From contig OY848917.1 of assembly GCA_963693285.1 (NCBI GenBank), positions 6,334,118 through 6,398,117 of the forward strand: a stretch of DNA of 64,000 nt. Direction: 5' to 3'. This stretch comes from Xestospongia muta. Lineage: Eukaryota > Porifera > Demospongiae > Haplosclerida > Petrosiidae. Positions 34,301 to 45,959 of the stretch are shown here, one piece after another. The position numbers and the translations under genes are program-made. The notes beneath the pieces were generated by a model that saw only the letters and a program-made list of their open reading frames with translations, did no database searches and was not told the origin of the DNA. Position 1 is the stretch's first letter, and every line of letters begins with the position of its first letter.

Positions 34301-37300
34301 GAAAGATTATTGGAAGTTGAACAAAGTATATTAATGAATATAATACATGTCACATTAGTGATTTATAATCATAGTGCTGGAGAAATGCTTAATTGAAAAG
34401 ACTTTTAATGAAGTGGCCATACAGACTGACAGTGAAGGTATAGTTTATATGCAAATAAATTTTCATTATATAACTTTTTGTATTAATTGATATAATATCA
34501 TAATGCTATCCAGATAATTAAATCTTCACTTTTCCCTTTTAGAACAATCTGAAGAATTTTTTTTACTAAGAGATGAATTAGCTAAAAGCCAGCAAAGAGT
34601 ATATGAAGTTGAACAGAGTATGTATAAATACAACTTCACATTATTAATATTATCTAGTGTTGGAGCATCAAGAAAAACTAGTTCAGGGATTAAGTATATC
34701 ACGAGTTAGTCTTGAGAGTGGTGGACTTATAAAGACACAAAGCCAAAGTGATCAAAATCTGAAACTATCTACTGATGAAAGTTAGTACATTTTCTACTTT
34801 AATAAGGTAATATTGATATTTGGATTAGAATTACAGGAAATGCAACACAGTCTTTATGTTCAAAATGAAGAAAACCAAACATTAAAGTTAAAGATAAATG
34901 AATTACAGAAACAGCTATTTTCAGCAAAACAAGGTATGACATTGATTTAAAATGAATGAAAAGTAAGCTAACACATAGTTTATAACAATTTGCAAATTGA
35001 TTACACACATTAAACACTTGAATACTCTACTTTTCTTTATATGATGTATATTGTATAATGTAGCTTTATTTAAAACATTTATGCCTTTTAGAAAATGATG
35101 AAGTTTGTCAGTTGAGAAATGAGTTAACAAAAAGCAAAGAAAAGATTTCTGAACTTGAGCAAAGTATGAAAATCCATGTTAACTTGTGTGTAGTTTAGAC
35201 ATCATTTTAATAATTAGTAGAGAAAGTTGATGTTGACAACAAAAAGGTGTTGACTGAAACTTTATACAATCAAGCAAAAGAACAGGAAACACTAAGAGAA
35301 CAACTTGAAGAATGGAGAACTAGTGCAAAAGATGGTTTGGAAATAATCAATGATTTAACTCAAACATGTGACAAACTACAATCATTTTTATTGGAAAAAG
35401 AAAGTGTTGTCACTGATACAGGAGTACAAACTGACAGTCAAGGTATGTATATGTGTTGAATATGCATAGGCGGATGAGGCACTTATATTTTGGGAGGGCT
35501 CACATCATAACTATGTGATGAATATGCAGACACAAATGTGCCCATAATGCAGAAAGTATGTTTGATATAATCACAATCAGTATTACCAACATTAATTTAA
35601 AATGTACCAAAATATTATTTCCTTCACTCATCATTTACCATAACAAATTCCTTAGCTATTTCAACAAGATCATGCTCATTAGTTGTCCATTTGTGTACAT
35701 GAAGGACCAGACAATTGTTAAGCTATTTTTCCATCATTGTGGCCTGCAAATGTCAAAACTGACAGTTTCATCAACACCAATAAGATTAACTTAGATTCTT
35801 TTTGTGGGGTAAGTAGCAAGCAATAAAAATTTGGAGGGGCTGAGCCCCCTCTTTCTAAATATTCGGGGGGTCTAGCCCCTCCAGACCCTCCCCCCCTTCA
35901 GCCTCCTATGATATGAAACTAGTCAATTATATTGCACATTCTAAAAATATGAGAAAGGTTTTTATAGTTTAATGTTGCAATATATGCATAGCAGCATAAT
36001 TTTAGTAAGTGTCACATGACTGTGTTTTTTCACTTTGAAGAACAAGCTAAAGAAATTATGCAATTGAGAACTATGTTAGCAAAAAGCCAAGAAAGAGTTT
36101 CTGAAGTTGAACAAAGTATTAAATGTATATGTGTTGTCACTTTACACAAACACAACGTTTACAGTGTTAGAGAAACCTAAAGAACAACTAGAAACTGAAT
36201 TGAAACTCAACGTAACTGATATGGCTATACAAACTGATAATAAAGGTACAATATTTCTACACTTTGTAGATTTCAATAACACACTTAATTTTATTTTAGA
36301 ATGCGCTGTAAAGTTTACACAAACTGATCAAATTATAACATCTGATGAAGGATCATCACTTGTTATTCTCTTTATTCATACATTATTTACATTAATGCTG
36401 TGTCTTCCATTTCTTGGACAAGACATTGCTAGCATTCGTGAGTATACACTTTACCACATGCATGCATTAACTTTATAATTAATTGTTATTATTAGCTCCA
36501 TTACCTGGTGTGGATGTCCTTGCATCTAAAAAACTATTAGTAGTTGGTGGTCAAATGACTCAATTACATTGGGATGAGTTTGGATTGAGGATAGACATAC
36601 CAGACAATGCACTTCCTCCAAGAATGTTGGCTCAGATAGTAATTCGTGTTAGCAGTTCTGGACCATATGTATATCCTAGTCCTGATTATTGGAAACTAGC
36701 CAGTTCAATCTACTGGATATCCAGTACTAAAGACTTTGTTAATCCTATTAAACTAGGAATATGGCATAACATCAGGATGTTCAAAAATTCATCCCAGCTT
36801 CGTTTTGTCACAGCATCAGACGAACCTCAAAATGGAAAATACACTTTTTTGGGAACATCTAGTGACAGCTATTTCGATCCTAAAGATTCATATGGATATA
36901 CATTTTTAAAGCATTTTTCAGCCATGGCTGTAGAATCAACTGAAGAACAATTTAGTGGTTGTCTTTATCACCGATTATCAAAACCTGACAAAATGTGGGA
37001 GTATAGCTTTTTAATATATAAAGAATCAAGTGAAGCTGTTCATGAAATGGTAAATATGAATTGTTTTTAAAGCACACAAATGTACACTTGTATTGCATAG
37101 CTCCTGTTAAGAAATGGATACAGCAGTTGGGCAAGAGATTCTCTACCCATATCAGTAGAATTTGACAAGGAAGAAATTACAATGGATATAGGAATACCTC
37201 AACTTGATAAATGGAAAATTATTGCTCGTTATCCACCTCCTAAAGTTAGTAAATAAATTCATTTAGTAATATACGACAAACACGAATATTATCTATTGTT

Positions 37301-38178
37301 TGTAGTACAATAGAAATCGCCTACAAAGTGGTGAAATTAAGAGCAATATGCAATTATTTGTTATATGGGAAGGAGAGTCATCACCAAAATCATCATTAAT
37401 ACAGTTACCATTACAAGGAGCAAAACAACCCACTAGTATTACATTTCAAACATGTCCAGGTATGTGAGTATTTTAAAAAAAATATTATATATGTTAAGGT
37501 AATTTAAATTTAATCCTGTTAAAAATGAGATGAGGATTTTACAATAATAGGTCTGCTATAAAACAGGTCAGAAATAGTCAAGTAATGCTTTATTTAAATT
37601 ATATATACTTAAGGGTATGCATTGGAATACACTATAACTTTGAAATGATCATTTGGGTCTCAACTTACATAATTGTAAATTTGTTATAATATATTTCATC
37701 AATTACAATGAATTAATGAATATTACTGTTAGTGAGGTTTTTATCTTTATTGTGTATATGTAGATAATGATGTTCAAGTAAGTAACTTGGCAAAAGTTGG
37801 TGATGGAGGTATGTTATAAATAATACAGTGTCATAGGGCAATCTTGATACTTTAGGTTCTATTTCATCTAATGTTAACAGTTTAGTTGTTGAGTTACAAA
37901 GTGTTACTGAGTTTTTACCATTCTGTATATATCTTGGAATGGAGTTCTCTGATTGTCGTAAAGTTGAGACTGAAAGACAAGGAGAAGTTGAAGAACAGAA
38001 AATTGTTATGTTACAGAAATGGCTTGAAGGAGGAGATCGTACATGGAGAGATTTTATGCGACCTTTTGCACTTTTAGGAAAATGTACTAAAGCAAAAGAA
38101 TTATCAAATGATCATTCTGTTTATTTTTTTGAACATGAAGTACTCAATGCTTGTCCTAACATAAATGATATGAATTAA
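31394..38178 (+). CDS. Paralogue A: multi-death-fold, coiled-coil, ZU5-UPA-like, death-domain scaffold protein (22 exons)
   Basis: Exons: 31394-31820, 32257-32538, 32584-32622, 32696-32986, 33063-33347, 33573-33647, 33699-33809, 34251-34325, 34375-34437, 34543-34617, 34658-34780, 34829-34933, 35092-35163, 35221-35442, 36041-36115, 36165-36245, 36300-36437, 36496-37049, 37101-37244, 37306-37459, 37764-37808, 37856-38178. All phases agree, giving 1252 aa. Exons 1, 2, 4 and 5 each encode one six-helix death-fold-like module (for example NWYIFGAALNVPLIFLDEIG). Exons 6-17 are coiled coil built from similar small exons ending EVEQ or ELEQ. Four QTD motifs occur (VAIQTDSE, GVQTDSQ, MAIQTDNK, KFTQTDQI). 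Exon 17 adds a hydrophobic stretch (LVILFIHTLFTLMLCLPFL). Exon 18 is ZU5 (GGQMTQLHWDEFGLRIDIPD), exons 19-20 are UPA-like, and exon 22 is a terminal death domain (FCIYLGMEFSDCRK). The ZU5-UPA-DD order recalls UNC5, ankyrin and PIDD. The function is inferred to be a signalling scaffold. Confidence 0.8.
35465..35910. mobile_element. 446-bp inserted element in intron 14 of paralogue A
   Basis: The ends are inverted copies (CATAGGCGGATGAGG at the left, CAGCCTCCTATG at the right), flanked by the direct repeat ATATG (35460-35464 and 35911-35915). The interior has an unusual G/C-rich foot (GGAGGGGCTGAGCCCCCTC, CTCCAGACCCTCCCCCCC). The homologous intron of paralogue B (about 43380) reads GAATATG followed by TGACTAGTC with no insert, so it is an empty site. 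There is no coding capacity. It is a nonautonomous DNA element or a SINE-like unit. Confidence 0.78.
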
Positions 38179-39920
38179 TAATACTATAATATTTGCAATA
38201 ACATTGAATAATTGTAATCTTTTATCGAATAACTTCTGAGATATGTTAGGTATAGTTAACACTGAATTGGAAGCAAGTAATGTTAAGGTTGTGAATATTA
38301 ATTCTGACATTGAAGTTAAAGTTGCATTAATGGAACATTATACTCAAGTTAGTAAAGTCACTGCTGATTTATAAATTAATGCAGATGTTATTATGATTTC
38401 AAAGACAAGACTTTAAATATATGACTATTTTGGTTATTAACTTTTAGTAAAAACCTCATGCATTGCTAAAGGTAACAGATTCATGGTATGTAATAACTTT
38501 GTTACTCTCACCACCATATATTTTTATAAATAGTTAAAAATGCTAGTTAGAAAGGTTCTACATAATAAACCTTCATTCTTTATTATAAGGGTGCTATCGT
38601 ATGACACCACTTTCTATAGATACCCCTGTTCCTAATATCAAAATTACTATTTAGCTGTATTAATACTTCCTACTACATTCTATTTTATAGAAATGAATTT
38701 CTCTAGCAAAATGTGATGTACAATTGAAGTCTGTTTGCTTCAATTTTGACCTTTTTTCTATCATAACATTGCCTTATTTGTTCAATTTACATTTTCAGGA
38801 TAGCACTTATAAAGGTCATGATAAACTGATCATGAAGTTAATATTTTAGGATATCCATAAAAGATAAGTTACAACCATGTATGACTAAAGATATCATTAT
38901 GCATTGATGCTAGTATAAGCTTTATTGATATGTCTTCATTAATAGAATGGATGGTGAGTATAAACAACATATGATTATAGCTATAATAATGCAAATTTTT
39001 ATTTAATTATTTTTTACTCAATTTTCTGCTGCTGCCACTGCTTTTGTTTGTCATGTTATTAACCATATATAAATGCTTTATTTTGGTGATTGCAATAAAT
39101 TTCCTTTATGCTGCTGCCAATGCTTATAATAGAGTTTATCAACTGCAAGATTGGTGTTTGGTATAACTATGCAATATGTTTAGTAACAAAATAAAATGTA
39201 CATACTTTGTTCAATGTCATTATCCTTCCATCCTCATTACAATAGTGACTTTTAATACATAGAGTAAGCTCTACACAATTCTATATACATATATTTTTAC
39301 TTTAAATGATACAGATCATTAGAAATAAAGAATAAGTTTATTATCAAGTTGAGCAGAATGTACAAGGAATTTTGTATATCATCTCTGTTTTAAGACTTGT
39401 GTACTGGGTCCTTTAAATAAGTTCAATATTATTTGTGTTGGTGAAAGATCAAAGACTGACAGATTGATGAATGAATTAACTAATGAACACATACAGGACA
39501 AAAGAGGCACAGCTTCAATTCCTTAGTCTGTGAATTGAGTGTCTAAGATACTATTACTTTGTACCAATTGAGTGCCTAAGATACTACTACCTTGTACCAA
39601 TTATCTCGTAGCTAATGATATATGATTTGACATGGTATGTATGTATTAAGTATTTCTTCAGGTTCATGTGTAATAGTCTATTTGCTATACGGAATGATGC
39701 TTTTTGGACAGGCTATTATAACGCCACGCCCCCTCCTGCAACGAGTGAACGGTGGATGATCCGACTTCCTATCTCCGATATAGTACAATAAATTATTTAA
39801 ATTAATTTATTAGATTAATCTGGTTATATGCCTGGATGGAAGGTTTCTGTTTATACTTTTGTGGTTTGTGGAGACGTCCATTTTTGCTTCTGTTTTCTGA
39901 CTAAAGTTTGGTCTTTCAAT
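38179..39920. other. Intergenic spacer between paralogues A and B
   Basis: A stretch near 38248-38370 reads as a broken continuation resembling coding sequence (TVNTELEASNVKVVNINSD) but has no clear homologue in B. The last 200 bp before 39921 contains a short CG-rich block (ACGCCACGCCCCCTCC near 39720) that may be the promoter of B. No other feature was recognised. Confidence 0.4.
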
Positions 39921-42900
39921 ATGGCACATCAGGCTCTTGGTGGTCTTGGTCTTCTTGGTCTTGGCTTAGGTCGTATGGCTGGTCGTCAGGGTGGTCATCA
40001 GGGTGGCTATGCAGCACATCCCCAGGCAAGAACATCACCTTTACAAGATGCCACCTCATTACTGATGAAAGCTTTAGGGACTCTTACTTTCAATGAATTG
40101 TACTATTTAGGGGGTCTACTCGGAGTCCCAGAGGGTGTTTACACTCCTGAGATGTTAACACCTAACCAAGGAACAATGGCAAGTAGGCCAGTGATATTCC
40201 AGCAAGTTATATACATTTGGTTGCAATATTTGCAAACCTTACATGGGAAGATTTAGTCAGAGCACTGCACAGAATGGGCAAAATCAATCTTGCCTTTCAT
40301 ATATGGATTGAATATATGACATCATCACAGACAAACCAAGGTAGGATTTTGTATTGACTTATTAAGCCATCTTTTTAATATGTACTTTTTCTTGCTATAG
40401 TTATAAGTAGTAACATGTAGAAATTAAAGCCAAAATTATATTGCTTAATTTATGAGCCATGGGTAAAACTTTTGTTATAACTAGTAGGTATGTATTTAGA
40501 TAAATAGTTTCAATTTATATTTGTAGATTCAACAAAGCCATCAATGTTAATTGAGTTGATAGACGTTTTGAAAGAAATTCCAGATAAAACAAAAGTTGGT
40601 AGTATCCTGAAAATTCCATCAAGCGACTTTAAAAGAATTCACAAAACCTATCAAGGATCTGTAATACGATACAGAGCAATGTTGAGCAAGTACTTGCTAG
40701 AACATGACTTTACTTGGGAGGGTATGGTCAGATCCCTTGTTGATACCAAACAGGAGAAATTAGCAAAGGACATATGGATCAAATATATTACACCATGTTA
40801 TTATGGAGGTTTGTTCCTTAATTAATGTCACATTTTAAGTTATAATATAATTTACATACAGGTGTTCCTCCTCCTTTTATCCCTTTCCTCCTTTCAGAAT
40901 GTAAGTCAAACCGAGCAGTTAAAATATACCACTGTTTAAAATAATTAGATTGTTTAGCCAATTCATGGTCATTTAAGTTGTATAATATGTCTACAATAAA
41001 TACTGAATGTATAAAAGAGATATGTCTAGTGTAGAGGGTGTCCAATTATAAATTCCATAGTGACAAACACTCTCAGCATCCATGAAAGTTCTTTTGTCTA
41101 ACTAATAATGGGGAATTAAACAAAACCTTTAAAGCATTAATAATTACACAATTAAGTACATGTCAGTGTCAATCAACACATCATTTAAGGAAACAATATG
41201 ATGTTTACTACTTCTTAGTGTTTCATTCATGCAACATAAATGAACATGGATTAGTTAAATTAACCAACTTATTTTCAGTGTATGATGAAAATTTCGTTCT
41301 CCATTTGATTAAATCTTTATAGTTAATCAACAGCCTACTCTCTCTGATTTGACATTAAAGTTTTATAACATTGACCTGGATTGGTTTGTTCTTGGTGTAT
41401 GTCTCTATATATCAGAAGAAGAGTTACTAAGGATTGATAAAGAGAACAACAACAAACCAAGGAAATGTATCATCAAATTGTTTAGCTACTGGCTAAAGCT
41501 ACGTCGCAGAGGTAATTGGAATGATATACTGGCTGCTTTGACTCATGCTGGTGACAGAGAATATGCTATAAGTATTATGAGTGGGCTTAAAACTGAAGAC
41601 ATGAACAGGAAAGGTATTATAGTAATTGATACAAAGTGTGCAATTATAATAGCTTTATACAATAGGTCCTTTGAATCCTTTCAACCTATTCCAGAACAAC
41701 CTTCTGAAATACCTACCAACTTTAGATTGGTACATCCTTGGAGTAGTACTTGATATTCCACTATTGTTTCTAGATGAAATTGAGATTGCTCAACATGGAC
41801 AAACTGAATTATGCACACTAGAAATAGTGGACTATGTACATAGGACCAATTCTGAGACAACATGGAGTACGATTAGTGATGCACTTTGTAGAATGAGGGA
41901 ATATGGCTTAGCTATGGATATTATAACAGATCATAAACTACCAGTACCCTACAAATGTGAGTTTTAATTATAAGGACATTGTAGTTGCTACATTTGTAAT
42001 CATTTGTAATTCTGTCTATTTTTCATTGGACGTGCGTATACTATATCTGCATGAATTTTTTTACTAATAGACTTTATGGGCACTTTTGCTTTAAAACAAA
42101 GTAATAATAAAAAATAAAAATAAAAACAACAACAAAAAAATAAAAACATAACATAAACATGAATTATTAGTATTATCTAAAAATCTGTGTTATTTTATAT
42201 ATAGTGCATACACATGTAGTACAGACAGCATTAGAGCAAAGACGAAGTGGTCATGATCTGGAGCTATCTACTGATGAAAGTCAGTATATCTTCTACCTTT
42301 TATTAAAATATCATATATATTGGTACTATAGGAATAGAAATACAGGAAATACGTGAAAACCTTCATATTCAATATGAAGTAGAACAGACTTTAAAAGCAA
42401 AGATAAATGAATTGCAGAAACAAGTAGAGTCAACTAAACAAGGTAGATGTGTATATTGCATTAGTTAAAAATAAAGTCTGGCACACAAGTAAATATTTTG
42501 TAGAATTAATTGAATGAATGTGTTAAATAAAATAAACTTGTAAGATATTTTTTATCATGTTTGTTGCTATATGAGATATTAATTGTTAAAATAACAACTT
42601 TACAAATTCAATTAAAATTTAAGATTATTGTGCCTTACAGAAGAATCCGAAGAAGTTTTCAAATTGAAAAATGAGTTAGCTCAAAGTCTAATAAGAATAT
42701 CTGAAGTTGAACAAAGTATGAAATAAATACATTATAATGCTATATGTTTGTTATATTGGTAGTATTAGAGCAAACAGTAATACTTAATAAAGAAAGCAGA
42801 TTAAATGAAGTAGCAATACAGACAGACAATGAAGGTAAGTTCACTCACATTGAATATGTTAATGAATTGGAATGATATAATAAGAGAATCCTAAAACACA

Positions 42901-45721
42901 TGCAAACAGTGTAATAGCAGCCATTTTTTAGTTGTAGCATCATCAGCATATTTTCTGTTAATAGAATGGGCAGAAGAAATTGTCTATTTAAGAAATGAGT
43001 TAACTAAAAGCAAAGAAAAAGTATCTGAGCTTGAACAAAGTATGAAAAATGTATGCATGTGTGTATTTTATAGCAACATTGTTTTAATAATCAGTGTTGA
43101 AGCAGAGTCAAGAACATCTAGAGAAAGCAGAGAAAGTCAATGTTGAGAGTCATCATAATGAAAGTGTGTTCACTGAAACTTTATACAATCAAGCAAAAGA
43201 ACAGGAAACATTAAGAGAACAACTTGAAGAATGGAGAACTAGTGCAAAAGATGGTTTAGAAATAATCAATGATTTAACTCAAACATGTGACAAACTACAA
43301 TCATTTTTATTGGAAAAAGAAAGTGTTGTCACTGAAGCAGGAGTACAAACTGACAGTCAAGGTATGTATATGTGTTGAATATGTGACTAGTCAATTATAT
43401 TGCACAATATAAAATAGATTTATAATAATTTATATTCTAATATTGGAGGAAATGTGTAAATTATATGATTAATTGTGTCATATAACAATTATTATGACTG
43501 TACTTTTTACTTTTAAGAAAAATCTGAAGAAGTTATACAATTAAGAAATATGTTATCAAAAAGCCAAGAACGGGTATCTGAAGTTGAACAAAGTACATCA
43601 ATGTAAATGAATTATCAATTACACAACATTAACACTCACAGTGCTAGAGCAAACTCAAGAACAACTTGAAAATGATTTGAAAATCAACCTATCAGATATG
43701 GCTATACAAGGTGACATTAAAGGTACAGTAATGTCTCTATAATGTTGGGCAAATTTTGAAATTTGTAGATTTCACTTGACGTACACTATTACTTAATTAA
43801 GGTCTAAATATATTTAAATTTATAAACCATTTCCATTTAATTTATTTTGAGAAATATTTATATGTATACAACTAGGGCAAGTAAACCATTATAATATTAA
43901 TTTATAGGTTGATTTGAGTATTCATTAACACGCTTCTTTTTACCTTTTAAAACTCAATTGAAAGTTGATGTAACTTATATGGCTATACAAACTGATAATA
44001 AAGGTACAATATTTCTACACTTTTTAGATTTCTATAACACACTTAATTTTATTTTAGAATGTGCTGTAAAGTTTACACAAACTGATCAAATTATAACATC
44101 TGATGAAGGATCAGCACTTGTTATTATCTTCATTTACACATTATTTACATTAATATTGTGTCTTCCATTTCTTGGAGAAGACAATACTATCATTTGTGAG
44201 TATACACTTTAGCACAAGCATACATTGAGTTTATAATTAATTGTTATTATTAGCTCCATTACCTGGTGTGGATGTTCTTGCATCTAAAAAACTATTAGTA
44301 GTTGGTGGTCAAATGACTCAATTACATTGGGATGAGTTTGGATTGAGGATAGACATACCAGACAATGCACTTCCTCCAAGAATGTTGGCTCAGATAGTAA
44401 TTCGTGTTAGCAGTTCTGGACCATATGTATATCCTAGTCCTGATTATTGGAAACTAGCCAGTTCAATCTACTGGATATCCAGTACAAAAGACTTTGTTAA
44501 TCCTATTAAACTAGGAATATGGCATAACATCAGAAAGTTCAAGAATTCATCCCAGCTACGTTTTGTCACAGCATCAGATGAACCTCAAAATGGAAAATAC
44601 AATTTTTTGGGAACTTCTAGTGACAGCTATTTTGATCCTAAAGATTCATATGGATATACATTTTTAAAGCATTTTTCAGCCATGGCTGTAGAATCAACTG
44701 AAGAACAATTTAGTGGTTGTCTTTATCACCGATTATCAAAAGCTGATAAAGTGTGGGAGTATAGCTTTTTAATATATAAAGAATCAAGTGAAGCTGTTCA
44801 TGAAATGGTAAGAGAGCAATAACTATTTCTGATGCACAAACAAGTACTTTATGATCTTAAAAATGTATTTGTACATGTATAGTTACTGTTAAGAAATGGA
44901 TACAATAGTTGGACAAGAGATTCGTTACCAATCACTGTGGAATTCAATCACAATGACATTGCTATGGACTTAACAACACCCCAGTTTGAAAAATGGAAAA
45001 TTATTGCTCGTTATCCACCTCCTAAAGTTAGTTACTCAGTTATTGGTGCATAATATTATCTATTATTTGTAGTACAATAGAAATCGCCTACAAAGTGGTG
45101 AAATTAAGAGCAATATGCAATTATTTGTTATATGGGAAGGAGAGTCATCACCAAAATCATCATTAATACAGTTACCATTACAAGGAGCAAAACAACCCAC
45201 TAGTATTACATTTCAAACTTGTCCAGGTATGTGAGTATTTAAAGGTATCAAACTTGCTAATAAATATTTTCATGTGTATTGTTGTCATTTTTGATTTTAT
45301 AGATGATGATGTACAAATGAGTAAACTGACAGCAGTTGGTAATGGAGGTGTGTTACTACTACATAACTTGTATAATGCATAAGCTTTGGACTCTTTAGGT
45401 TCTATTACAGCTAATGTTAACAGTATGGTCTTTCATTTACAAAGTATTACTGAGTTTTTACCTTTTTGTGTATATCTTGGAATGGAGTTCTCTGATTGTC
45501 GTAAAATTGAAACTGAAAGACAAGGAGAAGTTGAAGAACAGAAAATTGTTATGTTACAGAAATGGCTTGATGGAGGAGATCGTACATGGAGAGATTTTAT
45601 ACGACCTTTTACACTTTTAGGAAAATGTACTAAAGCAAAAGAATTATCAAATGATCATTCTGTGTATCATTTTGACCCAGAGATTCTTAAAATTTGTTCT
45701 GACATTAATAATGAAAATTAA
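39921..45721 (+). CDS. Paralogue B: multi-death-fold, coiled-coil, ZU5-UPA-like, death-domain scaffold; frameshift in exon 1
   Basis: Exons: 39921-40340, 40527-40808, 40862-40900, 41323-41613, 41666-41956, 42205-42279, 42332-42442, 42641-42715, 42763-42834, 42965-43039, 43095-43361, 43518-43592, 43642-43722, 43965-44003, 44058-44195, 44254-44807, 44883-45026, 45073-45226, 45303-45347, 45399-45721. This is the same architecture as A, with about 1183 aa if exon 1 is read through. Exon 1 starts MAHQALGGLGLLGLGLG and is 1 nt short: the frame breaks after IYIWLQY near 40223. The next frame continues the homologous FANLTWEDLVRALHRMG, pointing to a lost T in a T run. Exon phases elsewhere are intact. 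The QTD motifs are VAIQTDNE, GVQTDSQ, a decayed MAIQGDIK, MAIQTDNK and KFTQTDQI. ZU5 and one UPA-like exon are almost identical to A, whereas the death folds are diverged. Confidence 0.75.
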
Positions 45722-45959
45722 GTAACAATTACACTTAATTGTATTTCCAATTAGGATTACCTTAATCAATTTTTAACAATTCAGTATAATAGTTCTATTA
45801 AATGTATAATAATATGTGTGCATGGTAAAAAATACCAAATGAATACACATAGAAAGACAGTTCCTATTAATTCACACTACAATTTACAAAATTAAATTGT
45901 ACTAATACAGTAGATATAAATAATAGTAAATTTAAACAATTGATACCATAAAATGTACT

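Noticed and set aside
35558..35794. 78-codon frame in paralogue A intron 14
   Set aside because: It lies inside the 446-bp inserted element and shows no domain.
39828..39920. In-frame upstream extension of paralogue B (MPGWKVSVYTF)
   Set aside because: Paralogue A starts at the equivalent MAHHAL. The extension has no counterpart there and is probably 5' UTR.
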